From Megamerina dolium (taxonomy: Eukaryota; Arthropoda; Insecta; Diptera; Megamerinidae): a DNA stretch of 64,000 nt. The DNA is taken from the NCBI GenBank assembly GCA_963854835.1, contig OY978526.1:27269073-27333072 (forward strand), read 5' to 3'. Shown piece after piece: positions 24,883 to 37,328 of the stretch. Within the stretch, counting starts at the first letter, position 1, and the number at the start of each line of letters is the position of its first letter. The position numbers were made by a program, and so were the translations under genes. Under the pieces are notes generated by a model. It made no database searches and had not been told where the DNA came from. It worked only from the letters and a program-made list of their open reading frames with translations.

Positions 24883-26092
24883 TATACAAAAATAATATAT
24901 TCACAGAAAACTTAATTATAATTATCAAATTCGTTACAAAATCTTCTCAGAAAATGAGAATTACAAAAGAATAAATTTGAATTTGGTATATATATATTTT
25001 TGATTTTATAAGTCAAATCGGTGTCATTGTCACAGATAGAATTTTGTATTATAATTTTCAAGATGTTCCATTAACTTTTAATAAATAGAGCAGTTCAGGT
25101 TTAATTGAAAAACTTTAATAAGAAAAGAGATATTATAATGAAGAGTTTCGTTTTTGATATTTCGACCATAATTGTAGTCAAATTATTTAGTAACTTTAGG
25201 AAAATTATCTTAGAACTTAGAACTTAGGATATATTTCATTGACTTAGTTCTAGTCTGTATACTTAAGTAAAAAAATGTAACTTAGTTATAATATAATTTA
25301 TTTAGGAACTTTGACAATGGGCCCAAGTACTTGGAAAAGAAATTAAGCCAAGAAAATTGATTAAACTAACCTATACGTACTTTAGTTTAATACAACAAAA
25401 CTACAGTTTTTTAGAGAAATTAATTGAAGATATGTTTAAGTTTAAAATCCTTACGTTCTAATTTTTTTTATAATTGATTCAAAGTTAAATTTATCATGTT
25501 TGGTTTTCAGTGTAATAATTTGAAAGTTAAAATTAAAAATTTTATATCTCTAAATGGTATTTTTTGGACCACAAAATTTGCTCAAATAAATATTATATTT
25601 CTTCTCAAAAATATTTAGAATTATGAGTTTTGAATATCTCTATTGTTTTTTAACAAAATCATAAGTATACATCTAATTCAAGCGGGAGGAGATAGCGTTG
25701 CTCAAATTCACCAAAGGTTGCTCAACAACTATCGCTTCAAATACTACAAGTTCGATTAATTTATGTACTGAATTTTAAACTCGTTTGACCCTAGTACCTT
25801 AAGCACACGATTAAAAAGAGGGGGATAGGATATGTAGGATATGTATATATCCAAGGAACGTGTTTGCCGCATATTGAATCAAATGTGGTGTATGTGTAAT
25901 TTTGCAAGTAGTCTATGTAGAAAAAAAAAGACTAAATTCCAAGAACGAATGTCCTGTGTCAGGACAACTTTTCAATCCATCCTCATACTCGTCCTTTATC
26001 TATTCGCACATTTTTGTTTTGTTTGATTCATACGAATTCAATTTGCATTGTCTCCCAGCTCTGGTAATAATTGTTTCCATAAGATTATCATC
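24883..26092. other. non-coding stretch left of the mod(mdg4) array
   Basis: A+T-rich DNA. I searched for a further finger cassette by the Cys/His pattern and found none. This is probably the downstream flank of the array. Confidence 0.45.
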
Positions 26093-26352
26093 TCATCCAG
26101 TGAATGTTATTTCTGGCGGATGATTATGTGTATTATTGCGTGCATAAAATTCTTCCTCATTCACATCGGTTATCAAGCGTGCCTTACAATTTCTGCTACG
26201 TTGTTTGGCACATGCCCAATATTTGCGAGCTTTCTTCACTTTTGTACAAATGTATGAATAACCACCGCAAAGCATTTTACGCGAACCACGTTGTCCTTGA
26301 ATATATTGTATGGAATTGAAAATGATATCATTATGAACAGTCAAGATTAAAT
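26093..26352 (-). CDS. mod(mdg4): mod(mdg4) alternative terminal exon 1 (FLYWCH)
   Basis: The leftmost cassette: 86 residues including the junction residue (Asp if the upstream exon ends in G). The acceptor is TATACTCTTAG at 26,353. FLYWCH layout: GQRGS at 20-24, GGYSY at 30-34, YWAC with Cys48, Cys56 followed by KAR, then His76 and His78 in THNHPP. Only eight residues follow the last His. The frame has a TTG but no ATG near its start, consistent with use only as an internal splice target. As the most distal minus-strand cassette it would define the far end of the transcript. Confidence 0.88.
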
Positions 26353-26677
26353 CTAAGAGTATAAAAGAAATGAAAGGGTTGAAGAAAGAAAACGAAAAAC
26401 ATTAATGAAATGAGATCATTTACAAAAATATTTCATACAACATAGACTTCCAATATTTAAATAAAATGAATGGAGAAAAGTAATAATATTTACAATTTCT
26501 TTTTTTTTTTTTTCTTTACTTAGCATTTAAACATTTATTAGTATATTTTTTAAATGTTATTTGACTCGAAAACGTTAAATAAATTAATTAATATCATATT
26601 CTTATTATGTATAAATGAGATGAAGGCGAAGAGAATCCGCCCATAAGTACCCACCCCCACCCCGAGAAAAATCCAAA

Positions 26678-26940
26678 CTAATCAAATTCAGCTTTAATTA
26701 ATCCTTTCTCTTCGGGTGGATGATTATGATCCTGATTTTTAATGACTAATTCGCCCGTTTTAGCACATGTAATAATCCGTGCCTTACAATGATTGTAACG
26801 ATTCTTGGAACACAACCAATATGTCTTGAGACCTTTACTGTTATTACGAAAATATGCAAAACCGGAAAGTAGAAGTTTTGGTTTTCCTTTATTGCCCCGT
26901 ATGATGTTGATGTCATGTTTGCGAGCCAATACAGTCAATT
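26678..26940 (-). CDS. mod(mdg4): mod(mdg4) alternative terminal exon 2 (FLYWCH)
   Basis: 87 residues; acceptor TTTTTCCTCATAG, junction codon x|AA (Glu with G). GNKGKPKLLLSGFAYF precedes YWLC (Cys44), NHCKAR (Cys52) and DHNHPPEEKG (His72, His74). The finger spacing C-x7-C is the same as in cassette 1, and HNHPPE is shared, so these neighbours may be a tandem duplication. The C-terminal tail is acidic and 13 residues long. Confidence 0.88.
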
Positions 26941-27135
26941 CTATGAGGAAAAACGATGTGTGGAGATAGAAAGAAAAGAAGAAAAATAGAACAAAATTAT
27001 TAGAAAAATATATTATTAAAAATGTATGTACGTCGATGTGATGTAATTTTGATTATTAATGAATGAACACTATACATTTGATATCTTTTTTTTTTTTATA
27101 TTATTTTATTATACCATTATTATATGTAATGTATA

Positions 27136-27434
27136 TTAATTTATGCCTTCAGCATTAACTATACGAAAATCAGGTCTATGATTATGTTCGGCATATGTTA
27201 ATTTAATATCATTCTCGCATTCATCATTCACATTATTGACGATGGCCGATGTAATTATACGTGCTCGACACTTTTTCAATTTCACGTGAGCACAATTCCA
27301 ATAGACACGATCAATATAGGTTTTATTTTTAATATATGCATAACCATTGACGACCAACTTCAGTTTACCACGTTGTCCTGGCATAAAGTAAATGGTACGA
27401 CTCTCTCTCTGGCTTATGTCACGAAACTTGACAG
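27136..27434 (-). CDS. mod(mdg4): mod(mdg4) alternative terminal exon 3 (FLYWCH)
   Basis: 99 residues; acceptor TTGTGTTGTCAAG after a T-rich tract, junction x|CT (Ala with G). A second AG four codons further would break the common phase, so the first is chosen. GQRGKLKL at 20-27, NGYAY, YWNC (Cys48), KKCRARIIT (Cys56), and a long acidic loop leading to EHNH (His84, His86). Confidence 0.88.
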
Positions 27435-28499
27435 CTTGACAACACAAAAAGAGATTAAAAAGCAAAAGAATATTATCAGAAAATAAAATACAATTAAATT
27501 ACAATATTGGAACTAACAGCGGTAACAGTAATCCTAATACAAATAGATGTACGTTTTTTTTTCAAGCGTAAATATGTTTCTTTTTATTTGTATCTTATTG
27601 TAATATTATTAATGATAACATTTTTATAAAAGAAAATTAAAATTATTAATAAAATATTGTATACATAAATATTTAACCTCCAAGGCCATTCAAATTAAAA
27701 AACTGAATTTTAAAATACACATTGATCATTTTAAACAAATTATGGCAGCAATCAATAGGGTGATTCAAGATTAAGTGTGACAAGATTAAAGTGCTTATTA
27801 ATGGATGAACAGATTAAATGTGCAACAAGCAATTCAAAAACAACAACAATGAATTACAAAGCCGATAGTTATTCATCAACTCCATTTTAAACCCAGTTTA
27901 GGTTGGAGTAATTTTGTGAACACAAAAAAAAGAAAACGTTCATATGACATATTGAGTCAAATTTTTGGTAAAGTTTGCATCTAAATATTATACCTAAGTT
28001 TGGTTGATTCGAATAATTAATAATTAATCGGTTTCGCTAAGAAATTTAAAAACTCTCCTATAAAATGCAAAAAATAAACTTAAGCGATTAGGTACTTGGG
28101 GCTTTTTGTCATTGATTTGATTCCGTAATTTCAAATTTTTTTTTTACAAAATAATTAGAAAACTCAAACTTGCTCTTCTTATGGCCGAAAATAGAAGTAA
28201 TTTAATTTTTACTCAACTTAACATGTGGGTTAAACCCTTGGGCTTTTTATCATTGATTTGATTCCGCAATTTCAAATTTTCTTTTTACGAAATAATTAGA
28301 AAACTCACCCTTGCTTTTCTTATGGCCGAAAATATAGGTTTTTTTTTTATTTATTTACATTAATTTTAGAAATAAAATTAAACCAGACTGCAACCATATT
28401 CTTCTATTACTTTTTCTTCTTAATCAATTACTTATGAATTACCATTAATTCACCCATAAAAAAAATAAACTACAGTGATAATAAATTTACAAAAAAAAA
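27435..28499. other. mod(mdg4): spacer between cassettes 3 and 4, left part
   Basis: No cassette was recognised. It contains a short duplicated segment: the string TTGATTTGATTCCG...TTTCAAATTT, AATAATTAGAAAACTCA and CTTATGGCCGAAAATA occurs at about 28,112-28,200 and again at 28,251-28,338. Confidence 0.55.
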
Positions 28500-28857
28500 A
28501 TTAGATGCATTTTAATGGAAATCATAAAATTACTAATTACGATTACACTAATCGTAATGGCTTTCTTTTTGTCGCATTATAATTACAGTAATCGTGATTC
28601 CAGAAAAATACAATTACGTTTATTTTAAACGTAATCATAAAATTACTAATTACGATTACTGTAAATGTAATTATTTTTTATAATTACAGTAATCGTAATT
28701 TTAAAAATAAGATTACATTTACTTAAATTGCAAAAATAAAAATACTGGTTTCAATGGCTGTAATCCTACTTTTGAATATTTTGAAAAGTTGAACTATTTT
28801 AATCGTAATCATAAAATTACTGATTACGATTACGATTATTAGTATTAATAAAATTAT

Positions 28858-29219
28858 GTGGGTGCCGTAGCTCAGTGGTTAGTGTGTTCGCCTTCTGATC
28901 TGTAGGTCGTGGTTCAATCCCCGGCTGATGCATAACAAATTTAATATCGATAAGATTTTTCTTTCGAATGATACCCACCTGTCGGCAAGCAATTGGCAAT
29001 TCTTTCTACAGTAACAACTTGCCATGAAAAAGCTTCTAAAAGAACTCTGTGACAAAGCTCAGAAAAAGTGATGTCACAAGTGTTCTGCCGTTCGGAACCG
29101 GTTAAAATAAGTAGGTCCCTTCTAATACTGTCCAAATTTAAGACGCACAACAGTAATGGCAGAGACGCTCGGCCAATGATCCCTTTGGGGCTTTAAGTGC
29201 CACATATTTATTTTATTTT
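28858..29219 (+). mobile_element. tRNA-headed SINE, copy 5
   Basis: Nearly full-length copy inside the minisatellite between cassettes 3 and 4. Head GGTGCCGTAGCTCAGTGG, body as in copy 1, end GGGGCTTTAAGTGCCACATA. Possible target duplication AAAATTAT on both sides (before 28,858 and after the T-rich tail). Confidence 0.88.
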
Positions 29220-29621
29220 TAAAATTATTTTTACGTTTACTATAATAGTAATACTTCTCTTTTTGTCGTATTATAATTATAGTAATCGTAATTCGAAAAA
29301 ATAAGATTACATTTGCTTTAATCGTAATCAGAAAATTAGTGATTACAATTGCTGTAATCGTAATAGCTATGTTTTTTATTATAATTAATCGTAATAATCG
29401 TATTTTAAAAAGTAGGATTACATTTGCTTTAATCGTAATCATATAATTACGGATTACACTTACTGCAATCTTAGCTGCTCCTTTATATTATTATATGGTA
29501 CATTACTTCTTCTTCTTCTTCTTTGTAATCATAAAATTAGTGATTACAATTGCTGTAATAGTAATAGCTATTTTTTTTTCTATTATAATTCCGTAATAAT
29601 CGTATTGAAAAAGTAAGATTA

Positions 29622-29990
29622 AAAATAAATATAAATAAATATGTGGCACTTAAAGCCCCAAAGGGCTCATTGGCCGAGCTTCTCTTCCATTACTGTTGTG
29701 CGTCTTAAATTTTGGACAGTATTAGAATGGACCTACTTATTTTAGCCGGTTCCGAACGGCAGAACACTTGTGACATCACATTTTCTGATCTTTGTCACAG
29801 AGTTCTTTTTAGAAGCTTTTTCATGGCAAGTTGTTACTGTCGGAAGAATTGCCAATTGCTTGCCGACAGGTGGGTACCGTTCGAAAGAAAAATCTTTTCG
29901 ATATTAAATTTGTTATGCATCAGTCGGGTATTGAACCACGACCTACAGATCAGAAGGCGAACACACTAACCACTGAGCTATGGCACCCAC
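29622..29990 (-). mobile_element. tRNA-headed SINE, copy 6
   Basis: Nearly full-length copy in reverse orientation about 400 bases from copy 5. Flanked by GTAAGATTA (29,613-29,621) and GTAAGATAA (29,991-29,999), a 9-bp target duplication with one mismatch. Confidence 0.88.
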
Positions 29991-30782
29991 GTAAGATAAG
30001 GTTACATTTGCTTTAACCGTAATCATTAAATTAGGGATTACGCCTACTGTAACCTTAGCTGTTATTTTTTATTATAATAAGATTTGATTAGCTTTTAGAC
30101 AATAGTCTTTTTTTGTCTTATTATAATTATAGTAATCGCGATAAAATTACTTATTATGATTACAGCAATCTTAATAGTTTTTTTTTTCTTACAATAATCG
30201 TAATTCAAAAAATAGGATCACATATAAAATGTAAAGCTGAAAGTCCAGACAAGACACTCTACGCTTTTTCAATGCTATTTTTTGTGTTAAAAATGTATTT
30301 CGACAACGAAAAAAGGCTTCGTAACAATATTTTGAAACAGATCAATTAGAAAAATTTGAACAGACTGACCAAAGTGATCGATCACAAAAGTGCTTCTAAA
30401 CTCCCGAGAGTACTTCACATGAGAATGTCGTCATTTTGTCATCAGGATTCTCAAGCTTATAGAAGCGGTGACAGACGATGATAATAAATCGATCATTCTC
30501 ATGAGAAATTGTTCTCAACATTTAGATGGCATTGCTAATAAAAAGTTGAATTGAAATGAATTTCTTTCACATCATGATTCGTGATTATCAAAGATACACT
30601 TATGTTCGAAGAGCTCACTAAGGTGAGAAAAATTGTACGTGTTTTTTTTTTTCTTATTTTTCATCCATTAATGTATTGCACTTTAATCCTTCAGAGTGAA
30701 TAGCCCCCGTCCCCCATATATGATCTAGGAAGCGGTTTCTTCGCCGGAAAAACATAAATGAATACAAACGATTTAATTCACT

Positions 30783-31000
30783 TTAGTCATGCGAATGTTT
30801 TGCATAGCGTAGCTGATAACGTTCGACACCATGAATGAAGCGTGTAGTTGCGCGTGCCTTACATTTGGCACTCTTGTAACGGGCACAACGCCAATTGGTG
30901 CTATGTTTTAATTGGCGATCGGTGATAAATTCAAATGAGTTGATTATCAATTTGCGTTTCTTCTTTTTCGTATTGCCAAATTGTGCCATTGGTTTTTCAA
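30783..31000 (-). CDS. mod(mdg4): mod(mdg4) alternative terminal exon 4 (FLYWCH)
   Basis: One of the shortest cassettes, 72 residues. The acceptor follows a long T-run (TTTTTTTTTGTCATTACAG); junction x|TT (Val with G). A lysine-rich stretch KKKKRKL replaces the usual GQRG motif. NWRC has Cys39 (Asn for Tyr before Trp), KCKAR has Cys47, and the protein ends AKHSHD with His69 and His71 next to the stop, so there is no tail after the finger. Confidence 0.87.
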
Positions 31001-31728
31001 CTGTAATGACAAAAAAAAACAAAGAAATAGAGAAGAGAAAAGAAAAACGAATCGTATTAGTAATGAAATAAATATGTGGGAAAAGGCGCAAAGTAATCAT
31101 AAATAATAAATAAATATCAAAATGAGAGGGAGGAGATTGAAACAAAACTACAACAATATAAAACCAAAATTTTTGTTTATTTATTTGTTGATTTCAATAT
31201 TATTTTTTTTTTTCAACTTTTGTTGTTTATTTAATCAATGTTGAACACAACTTTTGAAAAATGCGACATAAAGCTGTCGTGAATGAAAGAAAAATAGAGA
31301 TTATATTTTATAAACGTGTGATAGTCAGCCATATTCTGAATATCACTTTCGATCGAAATTGATTGAAAAATTCGAAAAATAAATTTTAAAAATATAACGT
31401 TATTCTGATTTTCCAACAGTAAAATTCTAATAACAGAAAATATTTCTTTCACAAATCAGTAGTAGTTGGCTAAATCGACTTCAATCAAAACTGTATTTCA
31501 AGAACAGAGTTAAACAAAATCATCAAAATTTTATAGTTAAACAAAATATTGTGATTAAAACGCAACTTTCACACAAAAATAAACATTTTAAATCGTATCC
31601 GTGTGCTGTTTTACGCAATCTATATGTATGTTGCTTGCTTCAAATTGTTACGCTCGTTTTCTTTGCAACGATGACGTCACACGTGTACATGTTTTGTTTT
31701 TGTTTTTTCTTTCATTCATATTCTCAAA

Positions 31729-32222
31729 CTATGTTGCATCATATTCTTCTTCGTCTTCATCATCATCTTCCGCCTGCACCTCCACCAGTTTCTGCAGCTT
31801 AACGACATTAATTCTACTATTATCACGATTTTGTATTACTGATTTTTGAGGCTGTGACTGCATTCTCGTCGATCTAAGATTCAGTTTGTGTTGTTGCTGT
31901 TGTGTTTGGGATTGTTGTAACTTTAGTGCACGTATTAATGGCTTATCTCCACCGGTGGCACGAAAATGATTATGAACACTCTGATGTATGACCTTACCAT
32001 CTTCGGTATGAATACGACCGTGACATTTAAAGGCTGTAGTATACTGAGTACAACGCCAATACACTTTATTACGTATCTTCTTCTCGTGCACATAATAGAA
32101 ACCCTTATATACCAGTTGTGTTCGTCCCTTTTGACTGATGGCATATTGTATGTCATTATCATCATCATTGGTTGAGATGTCATGGCTGCTGTCACTTAGT
32201 TGTATTCGTGCAACTGTCATCG
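31729..32222 (-). CDS. mod(mdg4): mod(mdg4) alternative terminal exon 5 (FLYWCH, long tail)
   Basis: 164 residues; acceptor TTTTTAGTTTTAG, junction x|CG (Ala with G). Ser/Asp-rich leader, QKGRTQLVYKGFYYV, YWRC (Cys58), FKCHGR (Cys67), SVHNH (His84, His86). The normal Ala-Arg after the second Cys is Gly-Arg. The tail of nearly 80 residues is Gln-rich, then ends in an acidic run EDDDEDEEEYDAT, which could act as a separate interaction surface. Confidence 0.88.
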
Positions 32223-33433
32223 CTAAAACTAAAAACAAAAAAGAATAAAATAAAAAAAGTAGAAAATTATAAGATAAAAATGCAACATTATTATTCAAGA
32301 GAGGAGAAAGGAAAGCAAATATGACAATTGTCAATTAATTCCAAAATTGATTAATTAGTAACACTCTCATTTATTTTATTTATACATAGTCCTTAAATTT
32401 ATATATATATATATAGTTTGAATATTGTATATATTTATGAATATAATACAATTTATTGGCTAATTTATAACGTGACAATTATAAAAAAAAGTAATAATAT
32501 AACATATAGATGTCAACGTCTTACCCATGCTCCCAATAAGCAATCACACTACTGTATGGCAACACTGTACTCAATCGGTGCTCTAGCTAAAAATTACGTA
32601 TGTATTTTTCTTTTTCATTCTTGTATGTGTATGTATATAATAGAGCTGTAAATAAATGCATTCAATTTCATTTAATTCATTTCAATTAAATGAATGAATG
32701 AGAATGTAAAACAAAAAATAATAATATAAAACCTGTTACAAGTACATTTTGAAGACACTGAATGGCTATTCATTGGATATAGTCATTGTTGGCATTAAGG
32801 GAATGCAGTCTTTATTGTTAAGTGTATGCAATGAAAATAATATAACTTGAAATGCATGACTGCTATGCAGTCACATGAAGTTAATTATATTTTAAAGATA
32901 CTCGATGTCAGTTTAAGTCATTTAAATGTACTTGAGAATGCGTACAATCTTTGCGTGCCGTCACAACAGTTGAAATTTCAATTAATTTCATCTGATTTCA
33001 AGTAATTTGTCGAAATTTCATGTAATCTGAAGGCAGACATAATTTTGAAGTCCAAGATTTCCACATAAATGACCTACAAAAAAACGATTGCATTCTTTTG
33101 ACTTCAAAAAAAAAAGAGACATAATTATACAAATAACCAAATATGTGAATGGAACAATTAATTATAACTACATTGTTTAAGGCTGTGTTTGAGATGTCAA
33201 TCACAGTCACAGTGTTGCAAATTTGCATTTTAACAGCCTGTGAATTAATAATTACAACATGTTACAACAGTGTATGAGCTGAGTATCAGTAGCTGTGTTG
33301 CAAAAAGGCAGCAAAATTGCAATATTGCGACAATTATTACGTTGCGAAAGTGTGGGTGCATTCGAAATTCTGAATTGATTGCATTCTTTTATACCTCTAC
33401 TATATCGATGTACTAGTTGCCATTTACATACAA
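32223..33433. other. mod(mdg4): spacer between cassettes 5 and 6
   Basis: About 1.2 kb without a recognisable cassette. It has an (AT)n run near 32,400-32,414 and ATTTCATT-type short repeats at 32,655-32,690. Confidence 0.5.
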
Positions 33434-34137
33434 TTATTGATGTTGCTGCTGTTGCTGCTGTTGTCGCTGCTGCAGCAGCTGCTGCTGATGATGATGATTA
33501 TGATGCTGCTGCTGCTGCTGATGATGATGATGTATAGCGTGAATTTGCTGATGTTCTTTTTGTACATCGGATGCTGTCGTCGTTGTCGTTCTCACCGATG
33601 TAACTATGGCTGCCGGCTCTATAATTTCAAAATTAACAGCACCATCAATTTCAATATTCTCCTTTTTCATCTCAGTGCTGCCAATATTAATACATTCTTG
33701 CACAATAGTTGTGCCAATATTTTGTACTTGTGCCGTATGTTGCTGCTGCTGCTGTTGATGATGATGCTGCTGCTGCTGCTGCTGCTGCTGTTGCTGCTGC
33801 TGATGATGCAGATGATGATGATGGTGTTGATGGTGCTGGTGTTGATGGTGCTGTTGTTTATTCGAAGCATATTTATTACGTTTCAATTCGGCATGCACAT
33901 GTTCTGCCTTATTTATGATAAATTTTGGCGGTGTCTCCTTCAGCATTGTGATACGTGCTGGGCATTTGATCTTTTTCGTTGCCATCGAACTGCAACGCCA
34001 TAAAATTTTCTTCTTATTCTCACTCATAATCAAGAAACGAACACCATTTGCCATAATGGCGGGTCGACCACGTAATGATTGTGTAAAAAAGATGAGTACA
34101 TCCTCTGGATTGGGTACAACTTCATTGGCCAACACCA
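33434..34137 (-). CDS. mod(mdg4): mod(mdg4) alternative terminal exon 6 (FLYWCH, His/Gln-rich tail)
   Basis: The longest cassette, 234 residues; acceptor GCAACTCGTTTAG, junction x|TG (Val with G). SLRGRPAIMANGVRF, ILWRC (Cys49), KIKCPAR (Cys59) and EHVHAE (His80, His82; Val instead of Asn). About 150 residues follow, with two large His/Gln tracts (roughly 95-135 and 195-234) coded by CAG/CAT/CAA runs. The long opposite-strand frames over this region are translations of those triplet repeats and are not genes. Confidence 0.88.
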
Positions 34138-34438
34138 CTAAACGAGTTGCAGGAAATGAAAGAGAAGAAAAGAAATGTGCGATTAGTAAAAATTTCGAAC
34201 AAGAATATGATATACTTTCGTAAAATCAATGCAATTATAAAAATGTATAGTATATTCATCATTCATTTCATATATTTCTATTTGACATTTTTTCATCTTT
34301 TACTACAATTCTCTTATGGTATTTTATTTTTTTGTTATTCTTGATATTCTCTTACTATTTAAAATAGATCATTTATATATATAATTTATATGGAGAAGAA
34401 AAATCACAGAAATTTATGCTCGTTTCACGTTGCTGCCT

Positions 34439-34872
34439 TTACTTTTGCACTTCATCCCGCAGTAATAAGACATTTTCATCCGCCTCTGTATCTGCATCGA
34501 TCGTAGACACTACAACAATACTATCACCATCTTCAACAATACTTGTTCCAGTCGTCGTCGCCGTCGTCGTCATCGTCGTCGTCATCGTCGTTGCCGTCGA
34601 TGTCAATGCCGCCTGTCGTACTCGATTCACCTTAACCGACTTGATGTGACAGTGTTTGTGAATTTGACGAAAATCATTTGCATCAAATTTATTCATACAA
34701 ATGAGTACGGGACAACGTACACGTCGATAATACCAATGACAACGCCAAAAAAGATTTGTACGATTTTCATTGTTGCGAAAATATTTCAAACCATCCAACC
34801 ACAATAGCTGGCCACCACGTTTCGATGTTGAAAATTGTATTTTCGGTTCTGTGCCGCTGTATTGGCCATGAC
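34439..34872 (-). CDS. mod(mdg4): mod(mdg4) alternative terminal exon 7 (FLYWCH, Thr-rich tail)
   Basis: 144 residues; acceptor TTTCTTTTGCAAG, junction x|GT (Gly with G). SKRGGQLLWLDGLKYF, FWRC (Cys45), RVRCPV (Cys54) and IHKHCH (His72, His74, His76; three possible ligands). The residues after the second Cys are Pro-Val rather than Ala-Arg. The tail has a Thr run coded by ACG/ACC repeats, then Asp/Glu-rich sequence. Confidence 0.87.
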
Positions 34873-36429
34873 CTTGCAAAAGAAAAAATACACAAAAGTG
34901 AATACAGAAAAAAAGAAAAAATGATAGAAAAATCGAAATAAATATTATTAGTTAAAGCAATATTGTAATGAATTTCACAAAATACACAGATAGTCGTACT
35001 TAGACTGTAATGTATGAGGTCAAATTCTTTCTTTTTCCCCAGCAGCAGCAGCATTACCAACCTCCAACCCAATCATTTGATGCCAAAATGAAAACATATG
35101 TGTTTTCTTATTTATTATTAAATATATACACAATATAACTATTGAAAATTTCATTAATTCATTAATACTACATTATTTATATATGTAAAAAATGGAAACT
35201 AAAAAAAAATGAGTGCAAAACAAACAAAAATTATGAAATATCTAAAATTTCAAGTATTTTCAAGTTTACTCATCTCTATCTTTCTCTTTCTCTCTCTCTC
35301 TCTCTACCTCTCTCTCAGTCGCTCAAATATATTTACATAATGATCCTACATGATATTTTCACAATTCAAGAGTTCAACAAAATCAATACATGACAATTGT
35401 AGATTTTCGAAAAATTACTCACTTTAACGTTACGTCTCGCAAACTGTCACAGTGCAAATTTTACCACAAATCAAATAGATATTAATACGAGTGAACAAGA
35501 GAAGAGGAATTTTCTTTATCGACGACTTATTGGTTAGGTAAATTAACGAGTAGAATATTTAGAAAATAGTCAATAGTTTTCAAATTTCAATTTTCGAAAA
35601 AAAAAAAAAATTAGTTGGCCAAAATGGATTAATTTGCTTAATGAAATATTATAGTGTGTCCTCTTCGCATTAAGTGATATTTTTAGCATTAGTGGATATA
35701 AATTTTTCATACTTTCCATGCTTAGATTACCGTCATCATCCTCAGGCTTCTTTCTAATCTTAAAAAACAAAGCTCTTAGCGGATATTTTTCCAAAAGCTT
35801 TTGAAGTCAGAAAGAAGCCTGAGGGTGATTTTTTTCTAACCTCAAAAAATTTATACAGTGATTTTTGAGGTTATAAATAGACTTGAGGATGGATAATGAA
35901 CCAAAATCCATAAAAAGTGACATTCTACTTTTATTATTTTTTTTCAAGAGACTGCAAAACGAGAAAACAAAAATTTTAACATTTTTCGCAAAATTTAAAT
36001 TTAACTTTTTTCGTAAAATAAAATAAAAATAAATTTGAAAATTTTATTTATTTTTTTTCAAAAATGAAAATTTATGGACATTTAACATTAAGTTTCCCTA
36101 TATTTTCTTTTAAGGAACGATTTTTTATAAGTCATAAATCCCCATTCTAAAAATTTCAAAAAGTTGTTGTAGTAGGTGTTGAAAACTATTGAAAAAAAAA
36201 AACATTTTTGGAGAAAGAATTGAAAATTTTGGGACATCTTCTGGCTAACGGTATTTCAAATTATCTATTCTAAATATTCTACTCTCAAATACCTGTCCAA
36301 CAAACCAAATCTGCAAAGATAATCCGACAAACAAAGTTGGCTCCATTAACCAGAATGAAAAAACTTTAAAAAATTGTAACTATAGATTAATAAAAAACAT
36401 AATTCGAGGAAATTGTGGCTGTACAATTA
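34873..36429. other. mod(mdg4): spacer between cassettes 7 and 8, right-extending part
   Basis: No cassette found. Contains an interrupted CT microsatellite (about 35,278-35,317) and A/T homopolymer runs. A frame at 35570-35794 (minus) has no finger motif. Confidence 0.5.
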
Positions 36430-36990
36430 ATTGTTTAGTTAAGCAAACTGATTAATCAATTATTCGATTAATAAGAATTGACTTTCATCAAAAAATTTTG
36501 TGCCCTTTTAGTTTACAATTAAATTAATCAAAATTCTTAATCAGATTAATTAATACTTTCAATTTTTGATTAACAAACATTCTGATTAATGCAATAAATT
36601 GTATTATGATTAACGAAAATTTCGATTAATCGAATAATCAGATTTTTTTATTAATCAAAAAAATTAAATAAATAATATTTAATTGAAATTAACATTGCTC
36701 GATTTATCATTTAGTCGAGCAATCTGATTAATTCGAATAGTTTTGGATCAAACAAAATTCTGATTAATCGAATAATTTCAAGTTTTTATTAATCAAAATT
36801 CTGATTAAATTAATAATTTAAATTTTGTATTAATCCGAATTTTGAAACGAATCAAATAATTGAAGTTTTTTATTAATCAAAATTCTGATTAATTAATTGA
36901 AATTTCTGATTAACCGAATAATTTCAATTTGTGGATTAATCAAACTATTGATTAATCAAATAATTTGAATATATATATATATATAACATA
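36430..36990. repeat. A+T minisatellite of TTAATCAAAATTCTGATTAA-type units
   Basis: Degenerate units of roughly 25-35 bases built from GATTAAT and its reverse complement ATTAATC, separated by AATTTGA or GAATAATT. It is different from the 28.5-kb minisatellite but likewise self-complementary. It ends in a short (TA)n run near 36,970-36,985. Confidence 0.7.
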
Positions 36991-37328
36991 AACATAATTT
37001 GTTATTTGATGAATAGAATAGACTAACTTTGATTAATCAGATTTTGCGATTAAACGTTTAAACGCAGCACAGACCTGGTCGAAGTCAATTAGTCACTGTG
37101 ACAGTTTTGCTAGAATAACAGCCGAATTGTGTAAAACGCGACGTGACGAATCACTTTTTCATTGCGTGCATTTTATTTTGTATTTTGGATAGAACAAAAA
37201 CATTTGCAGGCAAATTAAAGTGATTCATCGCGTTGCGACTTACATAATGCGCCAGTAAGTAACTGCTCTTTGAATCATCTTACATAATCGCATATAAAAC
37301 AATATTTTGTTGTTGTTGCTATTGTTGT

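Larger units (their letters stand above)
28500..30220. repeat. A+T minisatellite of TAATCGTAAT-type units, invaded by two SINEs
   Basis: Many imperfect repeats of ATAAAATTACTAATTACGAT and its near-reverse complement (ATTACAGTAATCGTAAT) fill 28,500-28,857, 29,220-29,621 and 29,991-30,220. Because the unit is close to palindromic, the tract can read the same on both strands. Two SINE copies in opposite orientation split it into three blocks. Confidence 0.8.

Noticed and set aside
28500..30220. CRISPR-like array
   Set aside because: The repeats are degenerate, nearly palindromic A+T units without regular unique spacers, in an insect genome.
31551..31849. Phe/Ser-rich plus-strand frames near cassette 5
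   Set aside because: They are the complement of the acidic and Gln-rich tail of cassette 5 and of its 3' flank; no motif.
33437..34003. Long plus-strand frames rich in Leu/Met and Ala/Asp opposite cassette 6
   Set aside because: They are translations of the CAG/CAT repeats on the strand opposite a well-supported finger cassette and show no domain or splice context.
34756..35072. Plus and minus frames around the start of cassette 7
   Set aside because: They run across the acceptor of cassette 7 into intron-like sequence and lack any conserved block.
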